This document shows, piece by piece, positions 8,364 to 16,657 of a stretch of 64,000 nucleotides of DNA (position 1 is the first letter of the stretch; the number at the start of each line of letters is the position of its first letter). The position numbers were made by a program, and so were the translations under genes. The notes beneath the pieces are model-generated. The model was not told where the DNA came from. It was given only the letters and a program-made list of their open reading frames with translations, and did no database searches. This stretch comes from Hyphomicrobium_B sp001006785 (GTDB lineage: Bacteria; Pseudomonadota; Alphaproteobacteria; Rhizobiales; Hyphomicrobiaceae). The stretch spans positions 124,001-188,000 of the forward strand of contig NZ_CDHO01000001.1 of NCBI RefSeq assembly GCF_001006785.1. Reading direction: 5' to 3'.

Positions 8364-8998
8364 ACGCGGTGCCGGGCGCGGAGATGCACGTAGATCGCGC
8401 CTTCGCCGCCGTGCTGGATCGCGGCCGTCGTGTAGCTGACGACGATGGTGCGAACGTCCGGCTCTTCCAGCCAGCGGGGAACATTGCGTTTCAACACGCC
8501 GCGTTCATTCTCCGGATTGTGATAGCCCGCCTCGGCCGCCGAGCCGGGCTTGCCCTTGCCGGTGATGACGAGCACGAAGCGCAGACCCCGGCTCTGACAG
8601 CGGAACAGAAATGCGCGGAGCGCGGCGTGCGCCTCGCTTTGGCGGAGACCGTGAAGATCGACACGCGCCTCGATCTCGGTACGGCCGCCGCGTATCTTAC
8701 GCACGTGTTTGCGGTCGAAGTCCGAAAGATCCGGCGCAACTCGGCGCGCGGGCGCGATGGGAGCAGCCGGTGCAGGCTTGACGTTTTCGTGCTTCAAGAC
8801 CTGCGATTTGTGCGCGTGGTCCTGTTTCGGCGGCGCCTTGGCTTTCGGAGGCTCGGTGGTCGCGCGTTCGCTGACATGCAAGCGACCCTTGGCGCGTTTC
8901 AGCGGCTCGATCGTGGCGGCTGCGTATTTCCAAACGGCGTCATCGTCGTCGTCGGATGCGTGGTCTTTGCGGCCGCCTTTGCCGTGCGGCTTCTTCAC
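8360..8998 (-). CDS. Smr domain protein
   Basis: The 212-residue protein has a charged, low-complexity N-terminal half (residues 1-110, rich in Lys, Asp, Pro and Ala) and a C-terminal Smr domain at about 115-210. The domain shows the two family marks, VDLHGLRQSEAHAAL (DLHG, usual LDLHG) and VLVITGKGKPG (TGxG). Smr domains bind or nick branched DNA or act on stalled-ribosome mRNA; the role of this stand-alone form is not established. Its start overlaps the mltA stop by 4 bp, so it forms an operon with mltA. Its stop codon lies within a dispersed repeat (8339-8363). Confidence 0.88.
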   Translation of the reverse strand: MKKPHGKGGRKDHASDDDDDAVWKYAAATIEPLKRAKGRLHVSERATTEPPKAKAPPKQDHAHKSQVLKHENVKPAPAAPIAPARRVAPDLSDFDRKHVRKIRGGRTEIEARVDLHGLRQSEAHAALRAFLFRCQSRGLRFVLVITGKGKPGSAAEAGYHNPENERGVLKRNVPRWLEEPDVRTIVVSYTTAAIQHGGEGAIYVHLRARHRV

Positions 8999-10263
8999 GG
9001 CGCGCTGCCCGCGGCTTGAGGTTTCGCGGCGTCGCTGACCGGCAATAAAACGATGAAATGGCCTTTCTGCTTGGTCACGCCCGCGAGACGGCCCGCCTCA
9101 TCACCCGAGCCGAAATAGATGTCGCCTCGCTCCGGTCCCTTGATCGCGGAGCCGACGTCGTGGGCGATCATCAGCCGGTGGAAGCCGCCGGTTTTCGTTG
9201 CGTGCGTCAGCTCCGGAGCATCGACGAAAATCGGAGTTCCGAGCGCGTAGAAGGACGTATCGACCGCAAGACTGCGCCGGGGCTGCAACGGAATGTTGTT
9301 TGCGCCGATCGGACCTTTGCCATCGTCGCCGGTCAGCTCGCGGAAGAAGACATACGATTCATTCTTCCACATCACGGAGCGGGCGCGTTCGACGTTGGCG
9401 CGCAGCCATTGCTTCAGAGCCTGTAGCGACATGACCTCGGCGCTGATTTCGCGCGATGCGATCAGCGCGCGGCCGATCGACGTGTAGGGGTATCCGTTCT
9501 TGCCATCGTAGGACACGCGCACCTTCTCGCCGCCGGGCAACTCAACGCGTCCTGAGCCTTGCACCTGCATGAAGAACACGTCGACGGGGTCTTTGAAGTA
9601 CATCAGCTCGAGGTCTTGGCCCGCGAGCCCGCCCTGCTCGATCTCGGCGCGGGTCGGAAAGGGTTCGAGCCCGCGTTCCGTTTTGCGCATATGCGTCGGC
9701 GCAGAGGACTTGGCTCCGCGCTCGCTTTCCGCGACCATGTTCACGAGATCGGGCGGGCGGCGGTAGATCGGGATGGGGAATTCGGCTGTGCGGACGCGCG
9801 AGCCCTTGAGCAGCGGTTCGTAATAACCGGTCAGCAGGCCCGCGCCTTTTGCGCCGGCGACGCGATGTGGACGGAAGTGGCGTTCAAAGAAGGCGCGCGC
9901 TGCCTTGCGCGTGCGAATGCCGGCAGCCTCGTCCTGGGCAAGAGCCAGTCTGCAGACCTCTAGGAGATGCTGCTTGTAGGCGGGTTCGCCGGCTTTCGGG
10001 CCGGATGCCGACGTGCTCAACACCGGACCACACGAGGCGATAAAGGCCTTCCAGGCAGCAAGATGATCGTCATCCGCCCAACCGGGGATGTCGCTGAACG
10101 CTATAGGATCGAAGTTCACCGCGTTCGTCTGCATGGGAATCGATGTTCCGGCCATCGCGGGCTCGGCGCCAGGATGAAATCCGGCTGAGCTTATCAGAAT
10201 TGCGGCCGCGGACGGGAGACCGGCGCGCCTCCACCGGGGCGATTGGCACCTTGCGATGGTCAT
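8995..10263 (-). CDS. mltA: Membrane-bound lytic murein transglycosylase A
   Basis: This 422-residue protein is MltA, which cleaves peptidoglycan glycan strands to 1,6-anhydromuropeptides. The N-terminus has a hydrophobic segment (about residues 14-38) that looks like a signal peptide without a clear lipobox. The MltA barrel follows (GLLTGYYEPLLKGS, PVDVFFMQVQGSGRV, YDGKNGYPYTSIGRALI), then the C-terminal 3D domain with IAHDVGSAIKG and GDIYFGSG, which contain the catalytic-site Asp residues. The tim44-mltA-smr order is common in Hyphomicrobiales. An 83-bp gap with a terminator-like hairpin separates it from tim44, so it may have its own promoter. Confidence 0.92.
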   Translation of the reverse strand: MTIARCQSPRWRRAGLPSAAAILISSAGFHPGAEPAMAGTSIPMQTNAVNFDPIAFSDIPGWADDDHLAAWKAFIASCGPVLSTSASGPKAGEPAYKQHLLEVCRLALAQDEAAGIRTRKAARAFFERHFRPHRVAGAKGAGLLTGYYEPLLKGSRVRTAEFPIPIYRRPPDLVNMVAESERGAKSSAPTHMRKTERGLEPFPTRAEIEQGGLAGQDLELMYFKDPVDVFFMQVQGSGRVELPGGEKVRVSYDGKNGYPYTSIGRALIASREISAEVMSLQALKQWLRANVERARSVMWKNESYVFFRELTGDDGKGPIGANNIPLQPRRSLAVDTSFYALGTPIFVDAPELTHATKTGGFHRLMIAHDVGSAIKGPERGDIYFGSGDEAGRLAGVTKQKGHFIVLLPVSDAAKPQAAGSAP

Positions 10264-10299
10264 GACGCGCCCCCAGTGTCCGCGCCGCTATGCCCAATA

Positions 10300-10330
10300 A
10301 AACTTGGGCGGCTCACTGAGTGCGCCGCCC
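10300..10330 (-). terminator. Terminator hairpin after tim44
   Basis: GGGCGGC-T-CACT-G-AGTG-C-GCCGCCC (10306-10330) forms an 11-bp stem with one mismatch. Read on the minus strand it is followed by AAGTTTTATT, so it can end the tim44-like transcript before mltA. Confidence 0.7.
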
Positions 10331-10346
10331 AGAGTTCGATTCTGAT

Positions 10347-11102
10347 CTAATTCGGGGCCTGTGTCGCGACCAATCGCCAGTTTGGATTGCCGCGCGCCTT
10401 TGCAGACGAGATGTCCCGGCTGAAAATCCAGATGTCGGTCACGTCCTTGATCTTCTGCGCATCGCCCGCGATGACCTCGCCGGCCTTGTCGCGCGTCGCG
10501 GAGATCAGTTCGCTGATGAAGCGCACGGTCAACGCGGCAGTGCCGTTCTTGACTTCGGCGTCGACAATGTCGGCCTTTTTGATGCCGACGAACTGCTGAT
10601 CCAGCACCTCGCCGCGCGCTTCCCGATCCGCGATCGCAGAGCTGAACCCGTCAAAGACGTCCTTGCTCAGCAAATCCTTCAGCATACGGCGATTGCCCTC
10701 GGCAAACGCGGACACGATCATTTCGTAGGCGCGGCCGGCGCCGGTCACGAAGGATTCCGGATCAAATTCGGGGTCCAGCTTAGCCACTTCGAGGAGGCCA
10801 GCGGTGACATCCGGATTGCTGACAGGATAGGCATTGATGCGCGTTTCGGCCGAAGGCCCTGCTGCTTCGGCGGCAGGCGCGGCCGGGGCCGCATCGCGAT
10901 CGCGCCGCGGCATCGTAATGACGTCGGCTGACGGGGCGTCGGCTCCAGCGCGCTGGCTGGCCTCCCGTTCGCGGGCGCGCAGACGCTCAACGCGCTGCTC
11001 ATCGTCGTCCGTACGGTGGCCGAGCACGCTTCTCAGCTTGATGATCGCCGCAACCGCCACAATAAGCGCGATCAGCGTGATAAGGTCAAATTGGCCAGAC
11101 AT
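10347..11102 (-). CDS. Tim44/TimA-like membrane-anchored protein
   Basis: This 251-residue protein has one N-terminal membrane helix (residues 5-23, LITLIALIVAVAAIIKL), a charged Ala/Pro/Arg-rich linker to about residue 95, and a C-terminal Tim44-like domain (about 100-250; for example FVTGAGRAYEMIVSAFAEGN and WIFSRDISSAKARGNPNW). It is the alphaproteobacterial TimA type, related to the mitochondrial import motor subunit Tim44. In bacteria such proteins are inner-membrane anchored, and a role in envelope protein handling is suspected. It is divergent from fxsA-secB; closeness to secB fits an export-linked role but does not prove it. Confidence 0.88.
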   Translation of the reverse strand: MSGQFDLITLIALIVAVAAIIKLRSVLGHRTDDDEQRVERLRAREREASQRAGADAPSADVITMPRRDRDAAPAAPAAEAAGPSAETRINAYPVSNPDVTAGLLEVAKLDPEFDPESFVTGAGRAYEMIVSAFAEGNRRMLKDLLSKDVFDGFSSAIADREARGEVLDQQFVGIKKADIVDAEVKNGTAALTVRFISELISATRDKAGEVIAGDAQKIKDVTDIWIFSRDISSAKARGNPNWRLVATQAPN

Positions 11103-11391
11103 TCTTAAGGCTTGAGCCTCCGGTATCGTGGCGGGCTAAAGTGTCACGTCGAACTGCCCGAGTATGGCTTCGTATCTAAGGCCTCGCGGCCGACTTTTGA
11201 AGGTTTGACTCTATAACAGTTGTCGAGCGTGAAGTCTCGCAGGGGGACTTTGCTCGGATCTTTTACCGCTTGGCAGCCACTTATGGCGAATGTGGTGAAT
11301 AGCGTTGAAAACGCGCAGGTCGCCCCCAGGTCAGACAGTGGCTCGGCCGCCCCATCCGCGCTAAGGTGCCGCAATGTATTGGCGAGAGCTG
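11103..11391. promoter_or_regulatory. Divergent intergenic region tim44 / fxsA
   Basis: About 280 bp separates the divergent tim44 and fxsA genes and must hold both promoters. I see no convincing sigma-70 pair, operator palindrome or RNA structure in it. Confidence 0.4.
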
Positions 11392-11922
11392 ATGTCTCAA
11401 CCCTTTAAAATTGCGATCATCCTACTTTTTGCGGCCTTTCCCCTTGTGGAGATCGGCCTGCTCATCCGGCTTGGCCGCGTCATCGGGATCGGCTGGCTCG
11501 CCGTCATCATCATCGGCACGGCACTGCTCGGGACGTATGTGATCCGCAGGGTCGGGCTGTCGGTGTTCGAGCGGGCGCTGTCGCGGCTCGGTTCGGAGCG
11601 CAAAGGCGTGTCGCCGCTGTTCGACGGCTTCGTCCAGGTTCTGGCGGGCGTGTTGCTCATCTTTCCCGGCGTGATCTCCGACGCGATCGGACTGACGCTG
11701 CTGGTGCCGCCGGTTCGCAGGGCGTTGATCCGCACCGGTTTGCTGAAGCTCGTCACGCTTTTTCATTATCAGGCCGAGGTCGATCGCGGCTCGTTTCACG
11801 CCGCCGAGGGCGACGCTCAGGAAGAACCGGACGGAATCGTGATCGAAGGCGAGTACGAACGCCTCAGCGAGAAACCGCTCAGGCAAGGGCGCTCAGTGCA
11901 GCAACGACGCTATCGCTCGTGA
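11392..11922 (+). CDS. fxsA: FxsA family membrane protein
   Basis: This 176-residue protein is a FxsA (UPF0716) member: two N-terminal hydrophobic segments (FKIAIILLFAAFPLVEIGLLI and IGWLAVIIIGTALLGTYVI), a short linker, then a third and fourth (VLAGVLLIFPGVISDAIGLTLL), with the conserved GxxLIxPGxxxDxxGxLLLxPP pattern. The C-terminal 50 residues are acidic and hydrophilic. FxsA overexpression suppresses phage T7 exclusion by the F plasmid in E. coli; its normal role is unclear. I prefer the ATG at 11392 (MSQPF); an ATG six codons upstream (11374) with AAGGTG before it is possible. It lies upstream of secB on the same strand, as in many relatives. Confidence 0.9.
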   Translation: MSQPFKIAIILLFAAFPLVEIGLLIRLGRVIGIGWLAVIIIGTALLGTYVIRRVGLSVFERALSRLGSERKGVSPLFDGFVQVLAGVLLIFPGVISDAIGLTLLVPPVRRALIRTGLLKLVTLFHYQAEVDRGSFHAAEGDAQEEPDGIVIEGEYERLSEKPLRQGRSVQQRRYRS

Positions 11923-12030
11923 GATCCGATCCGACGTTTTGTTGGCGCGACTGTAAAAGCACGCGTTGCGCGCGTGGGGCCAGCGTGCTAGCCAGCCGCC
12001 TTTGACGGGCGGGAAGCATAAGAGGACAAC

Positions 12031-12537
12031 ATGGCTGAAAACGGTAGCTCAGGAAACGGCTCGGCCGAAGCAGTTGCGGCGGAAGGCCAGCAGCCGATTC
12101 AAGCCAAGATCGTCAGCCAGTACATCAAGGATCTGTCGTTCGAGAACCCGAACTTCCGCAAGCTCATCACGAGCCCGGGCGATCAGCCGAACCTCAAGGT
12201 CGAGGTCAACGTCGGCGCCCAGCGCATCGAAAACGATCTTTTCGAGTCGGCGATCGAGTTCAAAGCGACGGCGTCGAACAATCTCGGCACGATTTATGTT
12301 CTCGAGACCGTCTATGCGGGCGTTCTGAAAATCGAGAGCATTCCGGAGCAGGCGCTCGAGCCGTTCCTGCTGATCTCCGGCCCGACCATGATCTTCCCGT
12401 TCCTGCGCCGTCTGGTGGCCGACATCACGCGCGAAGGCGGCTTCCCGCCGCTGCTGCTCGATCCGATCGATTTCGGCGGGCTCTATGTGCGCCGCCAGCA
12501 GCAGCTCGCGCAGTCGGCAGGAAAGACGGTGGCTTAA
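12031..12537 (+). CDS. secB: Protein-export chaperone SecB
   Basis: This 168-residue protein is SecB, the cytosolic tetrameric chaperone that keeps preproteins unfolded and hands them to SecA. After a non-conserved Gly/Ala/Glu-rich N-terminal tail (residues 1-23) come the conserved blocks IVSQYIKDLSFENPN, IYVLETVYAGVLKIE, and ISGPTMIFPFLRRLVADITREGGFPPL followed by the Asp/Pro-rich edge DPIDFGGLY. The ribosome-binding site AGAGGACAAC is directly upstream of the ATG. Its stop codon lies in the loop of an intrinsic terminator hairpin. Confidence 0.96.
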   Translation: MAENGSSGNGSAEAVAAEGQQPIQAKIVSQYIKDLSFENPNFRKLITSPGDQPNLKVEVNVGAQRIENDLFESAIEFKATASNNLGTIYVLETVYAGVLKIESIPEQALEPFLLISGPTMIFPFLRRLVADITREGGFPPLLLDPIDFGGLYVRRQQQLAQSAGKTVA

Positions 12538-12552
12538 GGCCACCGCTTTTTT
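12527..12552 (+). terminator. Intrinsic terminator overlapping the secB stop
   Basis: CGGTGGC (12527-12533) pairs with GCCACCG (12539-12545) around the loop TTAAG, followed by CTTTTTTC. The TAA stop of secB is inside the loop, so the last secB codons double as the terminator stem. Confidence 0.85.
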
Positions 12553-12558
12553 CAAAAT

Positions 12559-13272
12559 TCAGGACGTCACCGCTCCCCAGAAGCGGTTCCAGATCGCTTT
12601 CGCACCCATCTTTTCGATGAAGCTGCGATGCGCGACGAGGTCCGCTTCGGTCAGCCGGGACGGCAGAGGTTCGGGCCGCGGTTTCGCGGCCGCGCGTTTG
12701 CCGTTACGCCGTTCGCTGGTCGCCGCGCCGCTGCCGATCGTCTGCAGCCCGAACGTCGCCTGACGCTCGCCAAGCAGTTCGACGTAGACTTCCGCAAGAA
12801 GCAGACTGTCGACGATGGCGCCGTGCTTCGTGCGCTGGGAAGTGTCGATGCCGTAACGCTTGCAGAGCGCGTCGAGCGAATTCGGTCCGGCCGGATGACG
12901 GCGGCGCGCCAAGGCCAGCGTGTCAACGACGCGATCGAAGCTCAGCGGTTTCTCGCCGACAAGACCCAGCTCGTGATTGAGGAAGTTGACGTCGAACTGA
13001 GCGTTGTGAATGACGAGGATGTCGTCGCCGATAAACGCCAGGAAATCGCGATAGACTTCGCGGAACAGCGGCTTGCCGATCAGGAATTCGGTCGAGATGC
13101 CGTGGACGTTCTGCGCCTCCATCGGCACATTGCGTTCGGGATTGATGAAGCGGTGAAACTCGACGCCCGTCGGGATGCGATTGATGATCTCGATGCCGCC
13201 GATTTCGATCAGGCGGTCGCCGGTTTTCGGATCGAGACCCGTCGTTTCGGTATCGAGCACGATTTCGCGCAT
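12559..13272 (-). CDS. dnaQ: DNA polymerase III subunit epsilon
   Basis: This 237-residue protein is the proofreading 3'-5' exonuclease of the replicative polymerase (DEDDh family). Motif ExoI is LDTETTGLDP at residues 6-15, ExoII is HNAQFDVNFLNHEL around residue 92, and ExoIIIe is KHGAIVDSLLLAEVY near residue 153 with the catalytic His and Asp. The C-terminal 60 residues are a variable Arg/Ala-rich tail that ends in a short conserved segment, where E. coli epsilon carries its polymerase-binding region. It is the last gene in the ppsR-maf-aroE-coaE-dnaQ run, separated from coaE by 38 bp, and ends convergently with secB. Confidence 0.94.
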   Translation of the reverse strand: MREIVLDTETTGLDPKTGDRLIEIGGIEIINRIPTGVEFHRFINPERNVPMEAQNVHGISTEFLIGKPLFREVYRDFLAFIGDDILVIHNAQFDVNFLNHELGLVGEKPLSFDRVVDTLALARRRHPAGPNSLDALCKRYGIDTSQRTKHGAIVDSLLLAEVYVELLGERQATFGLQTIGSGAATSERRNGKRAAAKPRPEPLPSRLTEADLVAHRSFIEKMGAKAIWNRFWGAVTS

Positions 13273-13310
13273 GAGAGCGTCAGTCCCCCGGGAATTTCAG
13301 TCGTGGAATT

Positions 13311-13928
13311 TCAGTCTCGCCAATAGCGATCGAAGGCATCGCCGTCGCGGCCTCTCAGCTTATCGATAACGGCATCGATTTGGCTGTTGCAGCTCTCGAC
13401 GGTTCCGGCTGTTTCCACAACGAAATCCGCGAGAGCGCGCTTTTTTTCTTCCGAGAGCTGGCGGCTGCGGATCGTCGCGAATTTCGATTCCGTCATTCCC
13501 GGACGGGACAGCACGCGGGCGCGTTGCGTCGCCTCGTCTGCGCTCACCACCACGATGACGTCGACTGCGCCATAGCCGCCGGCTTCAAAAAGCAGAGGCA
13601 CTTCGAGGACGGCGGTCGGGGCGCCCTTGGCGTGCTCGGCTTGAATGAAGCGCCGTTCGCCGGCGCGGATTCTCGGATGCACGATCCGTTCAAGGTCAGC
13701 GAATTTTTCCGGCTTGCCGAGGAGCAGCGCCGATAATTTCGCGCGATCGACTTTGCCATCTGTCGTCGCGCCCGGAAACGCCTGCTCGATCTCGTCGGCC
13801 AGCGGTCCGGCATAAAGCCGGTGCACTTCTCGGTCGGCGTCGAAAACCGGGATGCCACGTTCGAGAAACCGAGCGGCGGCCGTGGACTTTCCCATGCCGA
13901 TCGAGCCCGTCAGGCCGACGATCAGCAT
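13311..13928 (-). CDS. coaE: Dephospho-CoA kinase
   Basis: This 205-residue enzyme phosphorylates the ribose 3'-OH of dephospho-CoA, the last step of CoA synthesis. The P-loop GLTGSIGMGKSTAA (residues 5-18), the DADREVHRLY motif after the second strand and the lid region VLSRPGMTESKF are all present. The ATG at 13928 begins MLIVGLTGS exactly as in the family; it overlaps the end of aroE by 7 bp. Together with coaA at 29 kb the window encodes the first and last committed kinases of CoA synthesis. Confidence 0.94.
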   Translation of the reverse strand: MLIVGLTGSIGMGKSTAAARFLERGIPVFDADREVHRLYAGPLADEIEQAFPGATTDGKVDRAKLSALLLGKPEKFADLERIVHPRIRAGERRFIQAEHAKGAPTAVLEVPLLFEAGGYGAVDVIVVVSADEATQRARVLSRPGMTESKFATIRSRQLSEEKKRALADFVVETAGTVESCNSQIDAVIDKLRGRDGDAFDRYWRD

Positions 13929-14758
13929 TTGGCACCGCCGATATCGCGCGCGATGATCTGATAGAGCTCGGACGTCACGACGGGGCGCACGCCGAACCAT
14001 TTTTCAAAGCCGGGAACGGCCTGGTGAAGCAACATGCCGAGACCATCGACGCCGATCAGTCCGTTGGCGCGCGCCGATTTCAGGAATTCCGTTTCGAGCG
14101 GCACGTAAACGAGATCAGCGGCGACGGCACCTGACTGTGCGCGCGTGAAATCGATGCCCACGGTGCCGGTGCCGTTCATGCCCAACGTCGTCGTATTGAC
14201 GATGACGGAAGCTTCCGGGACGTGCTCGTTTCTGTCGTCCCAGGCATGGGCCGAGACGCGCGCGCCGAAATGACGGACAAGGTCCTGTGCACGATCAAGC
14301 GTGCGATTGAAGACGCGAATATCGCCGATACCCGCTTCAAGAAATCCATAAACGACGGCGCGCGCCGAGCCGCCCGCGCCAAGGATTAGAACCGGCCCGG
14401 CTCGTTTTTGCCAATCGGGCGCAGCGGCATCGAGATTGGCCATGAACCCGTAGGTATCGGTGTTCGCGCACGCCAAACGACCATCCTCGAGCCAAAGCGT
14501 ATTCGCGGCGTTGACGGCGACGGCTGAGGGATCACGAACCGCGGCAAGTGTGAATGCCGTCTCCTTGTGCGGGACCGTGACGTTGCAGCCCGCGAGTCCC
14601 AGCGCTTTCAATGACTGCAAAAAGGTTTGCAGATCTCCGGGCTTCACCGGCTCGCGCGTATAGGAGCCATCAATCCCGTATTGGCGCAGCCAGTGATTGT
14701 GAATGAGCGGCGAGCGCGAGTGCGCGATCGGCCAGCCGATGACACAGGCGCGCGTCAT
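13922..14758 (-). CDS. aroE: Shikimate dehydrogenase
   Basis: This 278-residue enzyme reduces 3-dehydroshikimate to shikimate with NADPH in aromatic amino acid synthesis. The substrate-binding N-terminal motif VIGWPIAHSRSPLIHN, the catalytic Lys in GCNVTVPHKE (about residue 67) and the cofactor loop ILGAGGSARAVVYGFLEAG are clear, followed by NRTLDRAQDL for the NADP phosphate. It overlaps coaE by 7 bp downstream and maf by 4 bp upstream, which indicates a tightly packed operon. Confidence 0.95.
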   Translation of the reverse strand: MTRACVIGWPIAHSRSPLIHNHWLRQYGIDGSYTREPVKPGDLQTFLQSLKALGLAGCNVTVPHKETAFTLAAVRDPSAVAVNAANTLWLEDGRLACANTDTYGFMANLDAAAPDWQKRAGPVLILGAGGSARAVVYGFLEAGIGDIRVFNRTLDRAQDLVRHFGARVSAHAWDDRNEHVPEASVIVNTTTLGMNGTGTVGIDFTRAQSGAVAADLVYVPLETEFLKSARANGLIGVDGLGMLLHQAVPGFEKWFGVRPVVTSELYQIIARDIGGAKC

Positions 14759-15366
14759 GCCGTGACCATGCCTTCGTGACGAAGCCGTGCCAGAAGTTCC
14801 AGCAGCGGGATGCCGAGGATCGTGAAATAATCGCCGTCGATGTCCTCGAACAGCTGCACGCCCGGACCTTCAAGCTCGTAGCAGCCGACGATGTGAAGCG
14901 CCCGCTCTCCCATTTTTTCGAGGTAGCAGCCGAGAAACTCGTCGGAGAACGAGCGCATCGTCATCTCGGCCGTCGCGCTCGTTTGCCAATGGACTTCGCC
15001 ATTGCGCGCCAGTGCAACCGCCGAGACGAGTTCATGCGTCCGGCCGCGCAGCATCGACAGAATTTCGCGGGCTTCAGCGAGATTTTCAGCTTTGGAGAAA
15101 AATTTACCGCCCAGCGTCAGGACCTGATCGGCGCCCACGACGAGAGCATTCGGATGCTCGATCGAAACAAGGCGGGCTTTTTCCGCCGCGAGAACGCCGG
15201 CGATGTCGCTGCCTTCGACGTTTGCGGTCGCGCCAACGATAGCCTCGCGAATTTTGCCTTCATCGATGTTTGCCGGGATGACATCGAAATTCAGGCCCGC
15301 TGCTTCGAGGAGGGTTCGGCGCGCCGCGCTGCCGGACGCCAGAATCAAACGCGTCGCTTCAGGCAC
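14755..15366 (-). CDS. maf: Maf-like nucleotide pyrophosphatase
   Basis: This 203-residue protein belongs to the Maf/YhdE/YceF family of nucleoside triphosphate pyrophosphatases, which hydrolyse non-canonical or pyrimidine nucleotides and are linked to division control. The N-terminal SGSAARRTLLEAAGL motif (usual SxSPRRxxLL), ALVVGADQVLTL with the catalytic Asp, and the region SDEFLGCYLEKMGERALHIVG (20-residue region beginning near 138) are present. The motif after VGADQV lacks a basic residue typical of the dTTPase branch, so substrate choice is open. It overlaps ppsR by 8 bp and aroE by 4 bp. Confidence 0.92.
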   Translation of the reverse strand: MPEATRLILASGSAARRTLLEAAGLNFDVIPANIDEGKIREAIVGATANVEGSDIAGVLAAEKARLVSIEHPNALVVGADQVLTLGGKFFSKAENLAEAREILSMLRGRTHELVSAVALARNGEVHWQTSATAEMTMRSFSDEFLGCYLEKMGERALHIVGCYELEGPGVQLFEDIDGDYFTILGIPLLELLARLRHEGMVTA

Positions 15367-16210
15367 GAGGTGACTCCGATTCCGATTTCAGGCCGGATTT
15401 GCGATCCTGCAAAAGCTTCAAGATCATCGTCGCGGCTTCTTCGATCGAGCGGCGCGTGACGTCGATGATGGGCCAGCTGTACTGCGCCGCCAGCTTCCGG
15501 GTGTAGGCGATTTCGGCGGAGATTAGATCGCGGTCGACATAGGACTCGAGATCGCGATCGGCCATCAGCACGGCGCGATTGCGACGCACGTCGGCGATGC
15601 GATCGACATTGGCGATCAGGCACACGATGAATGCGGAGTGCGGTTCGAGCAGTTGTTCCGGCAATGGCACCTGCGGGACGAGCGGCAGGTTGGTCGTCTT
15701 GTAGCCGCGCTGGGCGAGATAGAGACTGGTCGGCGTTTTCGAGGTGCGCGAAATGCCGAGCAGCACGATGTCGGCATCGCTCAGATTGTCCGGCAGGCGG
15801 CCGTCGTCGTGCGCCATCGTGAAATTCATCGCATCAATGCGGCGGAAATAATCGGCATCGAGCACATGCTGGCCGGCGACGGTCGGCGTTTGCGGCGCGC
15901 CGAGATAACTCTCGAACACCTGCATGATCGGTTGCAGAACTGCGAGGCAGGGAATTTTGAGTTGCTGGCAATGCGTCTCGAGTTCATCCGCCAGCGCCTT
16001 GTTGACCACGGTGTAGAGAACGATGCCCGGTTCCTGCGCAATGTCGCTCAGCACGCGCTTCAGCTGGCGTTGCGTCCGCACGAGCGGATGCACATGCTCG
16101 ATGGCGCGGATGTTCTGATACTGGACCGTCGCGGCCTTCGCGATCGCAACCAATGTCTCTCCGGTCGCGTCCGAAACGAGGTGCATGTGGAACATGCTCG
16201 GCAATGCCAT
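15359..16210 (-). CDS. ppsR: Pyruvate, phosphate dikinase regulatory protein (PpsR/PDRP, DUF299)
   Basis: This 283-residue protein is a bifunctional Ser/Thr kinase and phosphorylase that switches pyruvate phosphate dikinase or PEP synthase off and on. The N-terminal HLVSDATGETL motif and the kinase P-loop GISRTSKTPTSLYLAQRG (about residue 150) are present, as is the C-terminal KLAAQYSWPIIDVTRRSIEE block. This is the family of Rickettsia RP001, which forms a conserved divergent pair with hemE at the replication origin of several alphaproteobacteria. It is the first gene of the ppsR-maf-aroE-coaE-dnaQ operon. Confidence 0.94.
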   Translation of the reverse strand: MALPSMFHMHLVSDATGETLVAIAKAATVQYQNIRAIEHVHPLVRTQRQLKRVLSDIAQEPGIVLYTVVNKALADELETHCQQLKIPCLAVLQPIMQVFESYLGAPQTPTVAGQHVLDADYFRRIDAMNFTMAHDDGRLPDNLSDADIVLLGISRTSKTPTSLYLAQRGYKTTNLPLVPQVPLPEQLLEPHSAFIVCLIANVDRIADVRRNRAVLMADRDLESYVDRDLISAEIAYTRKLAAQYSWPIIDVTRRSIEEAATMILKLLQDRKSGLKSESESPRA

Positions 16211-16657
16211 CGACGGTGCCTGTCTCTAAAAATTCGAACGGAGCCTGTTTAAAAGTCGGGCGTTATGCACGCCAGGGGGCGAGACGGAGAAGGTTGAGAT
16301 AACAACCGCCGTTTCACCCACGGCGATACCCACATCTCGGCGAAAACGGAAGAGATTGTTCGACGAAACGTCATCCCTATGGACAATCGATCTGTCCAAT
16401 GCCCATACGCGGGTTGTCAACAAGGCCTGCAATCGTTGCCGATGCGCAGAGGGCTGGCAAGCCGTTGATTAACGTGAGGCTTATCGGTCTATTGCTTTGG
16501 GAAGCGAAAACGCACTATCGATCGTAGGGAGATCGGACGTGTGTTGGCAGGCTGTTGATCGGCGGAGGATGAAGGTCTGATCCCCGATTACCCCAGCGCT
16601 AAGAGTCTTAAAAATAACTCTCAAGAAATTCTGGATTTCTAAGTGAAGGGAAGTGAC
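16211..16657. other. oriC: Candidate chromosomal replication origin (oriC)
   Basis: This roughly 445-bp gap between the divergent ppsR and hemE genes is the position of the experimentally mapped origins of Caulobacter and Rickettsia-type chromosomes and lies close to that of Sinorhizobium. In it I see TTATGCACG (16263-16271, fits TTATNCAC of the DnaA box) and weaker 7-of-9 matches at 16326-16334 (ATACCCACA), 16414-16422 (TTGTCAACA) and, on the minus strand, 16379-16387 (TTGTCCATA). An AT-rich stretch (16604-16642) lies next to hemE. All genes leftwards to 12.5 kb run left and most genes to the right run right, as expected for two replication forks leaving this point. No single perfect DnaA box is present, so the call rests mostly on synteny. 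Confidence 0.6.

Noticed and set aside
16469..16484. CtrA-type TTAA repeat in the proposed origin
   Set aside because: TTAA and the following TTAT are separated by 8 bases instead of 7 and the second half is imperfect.
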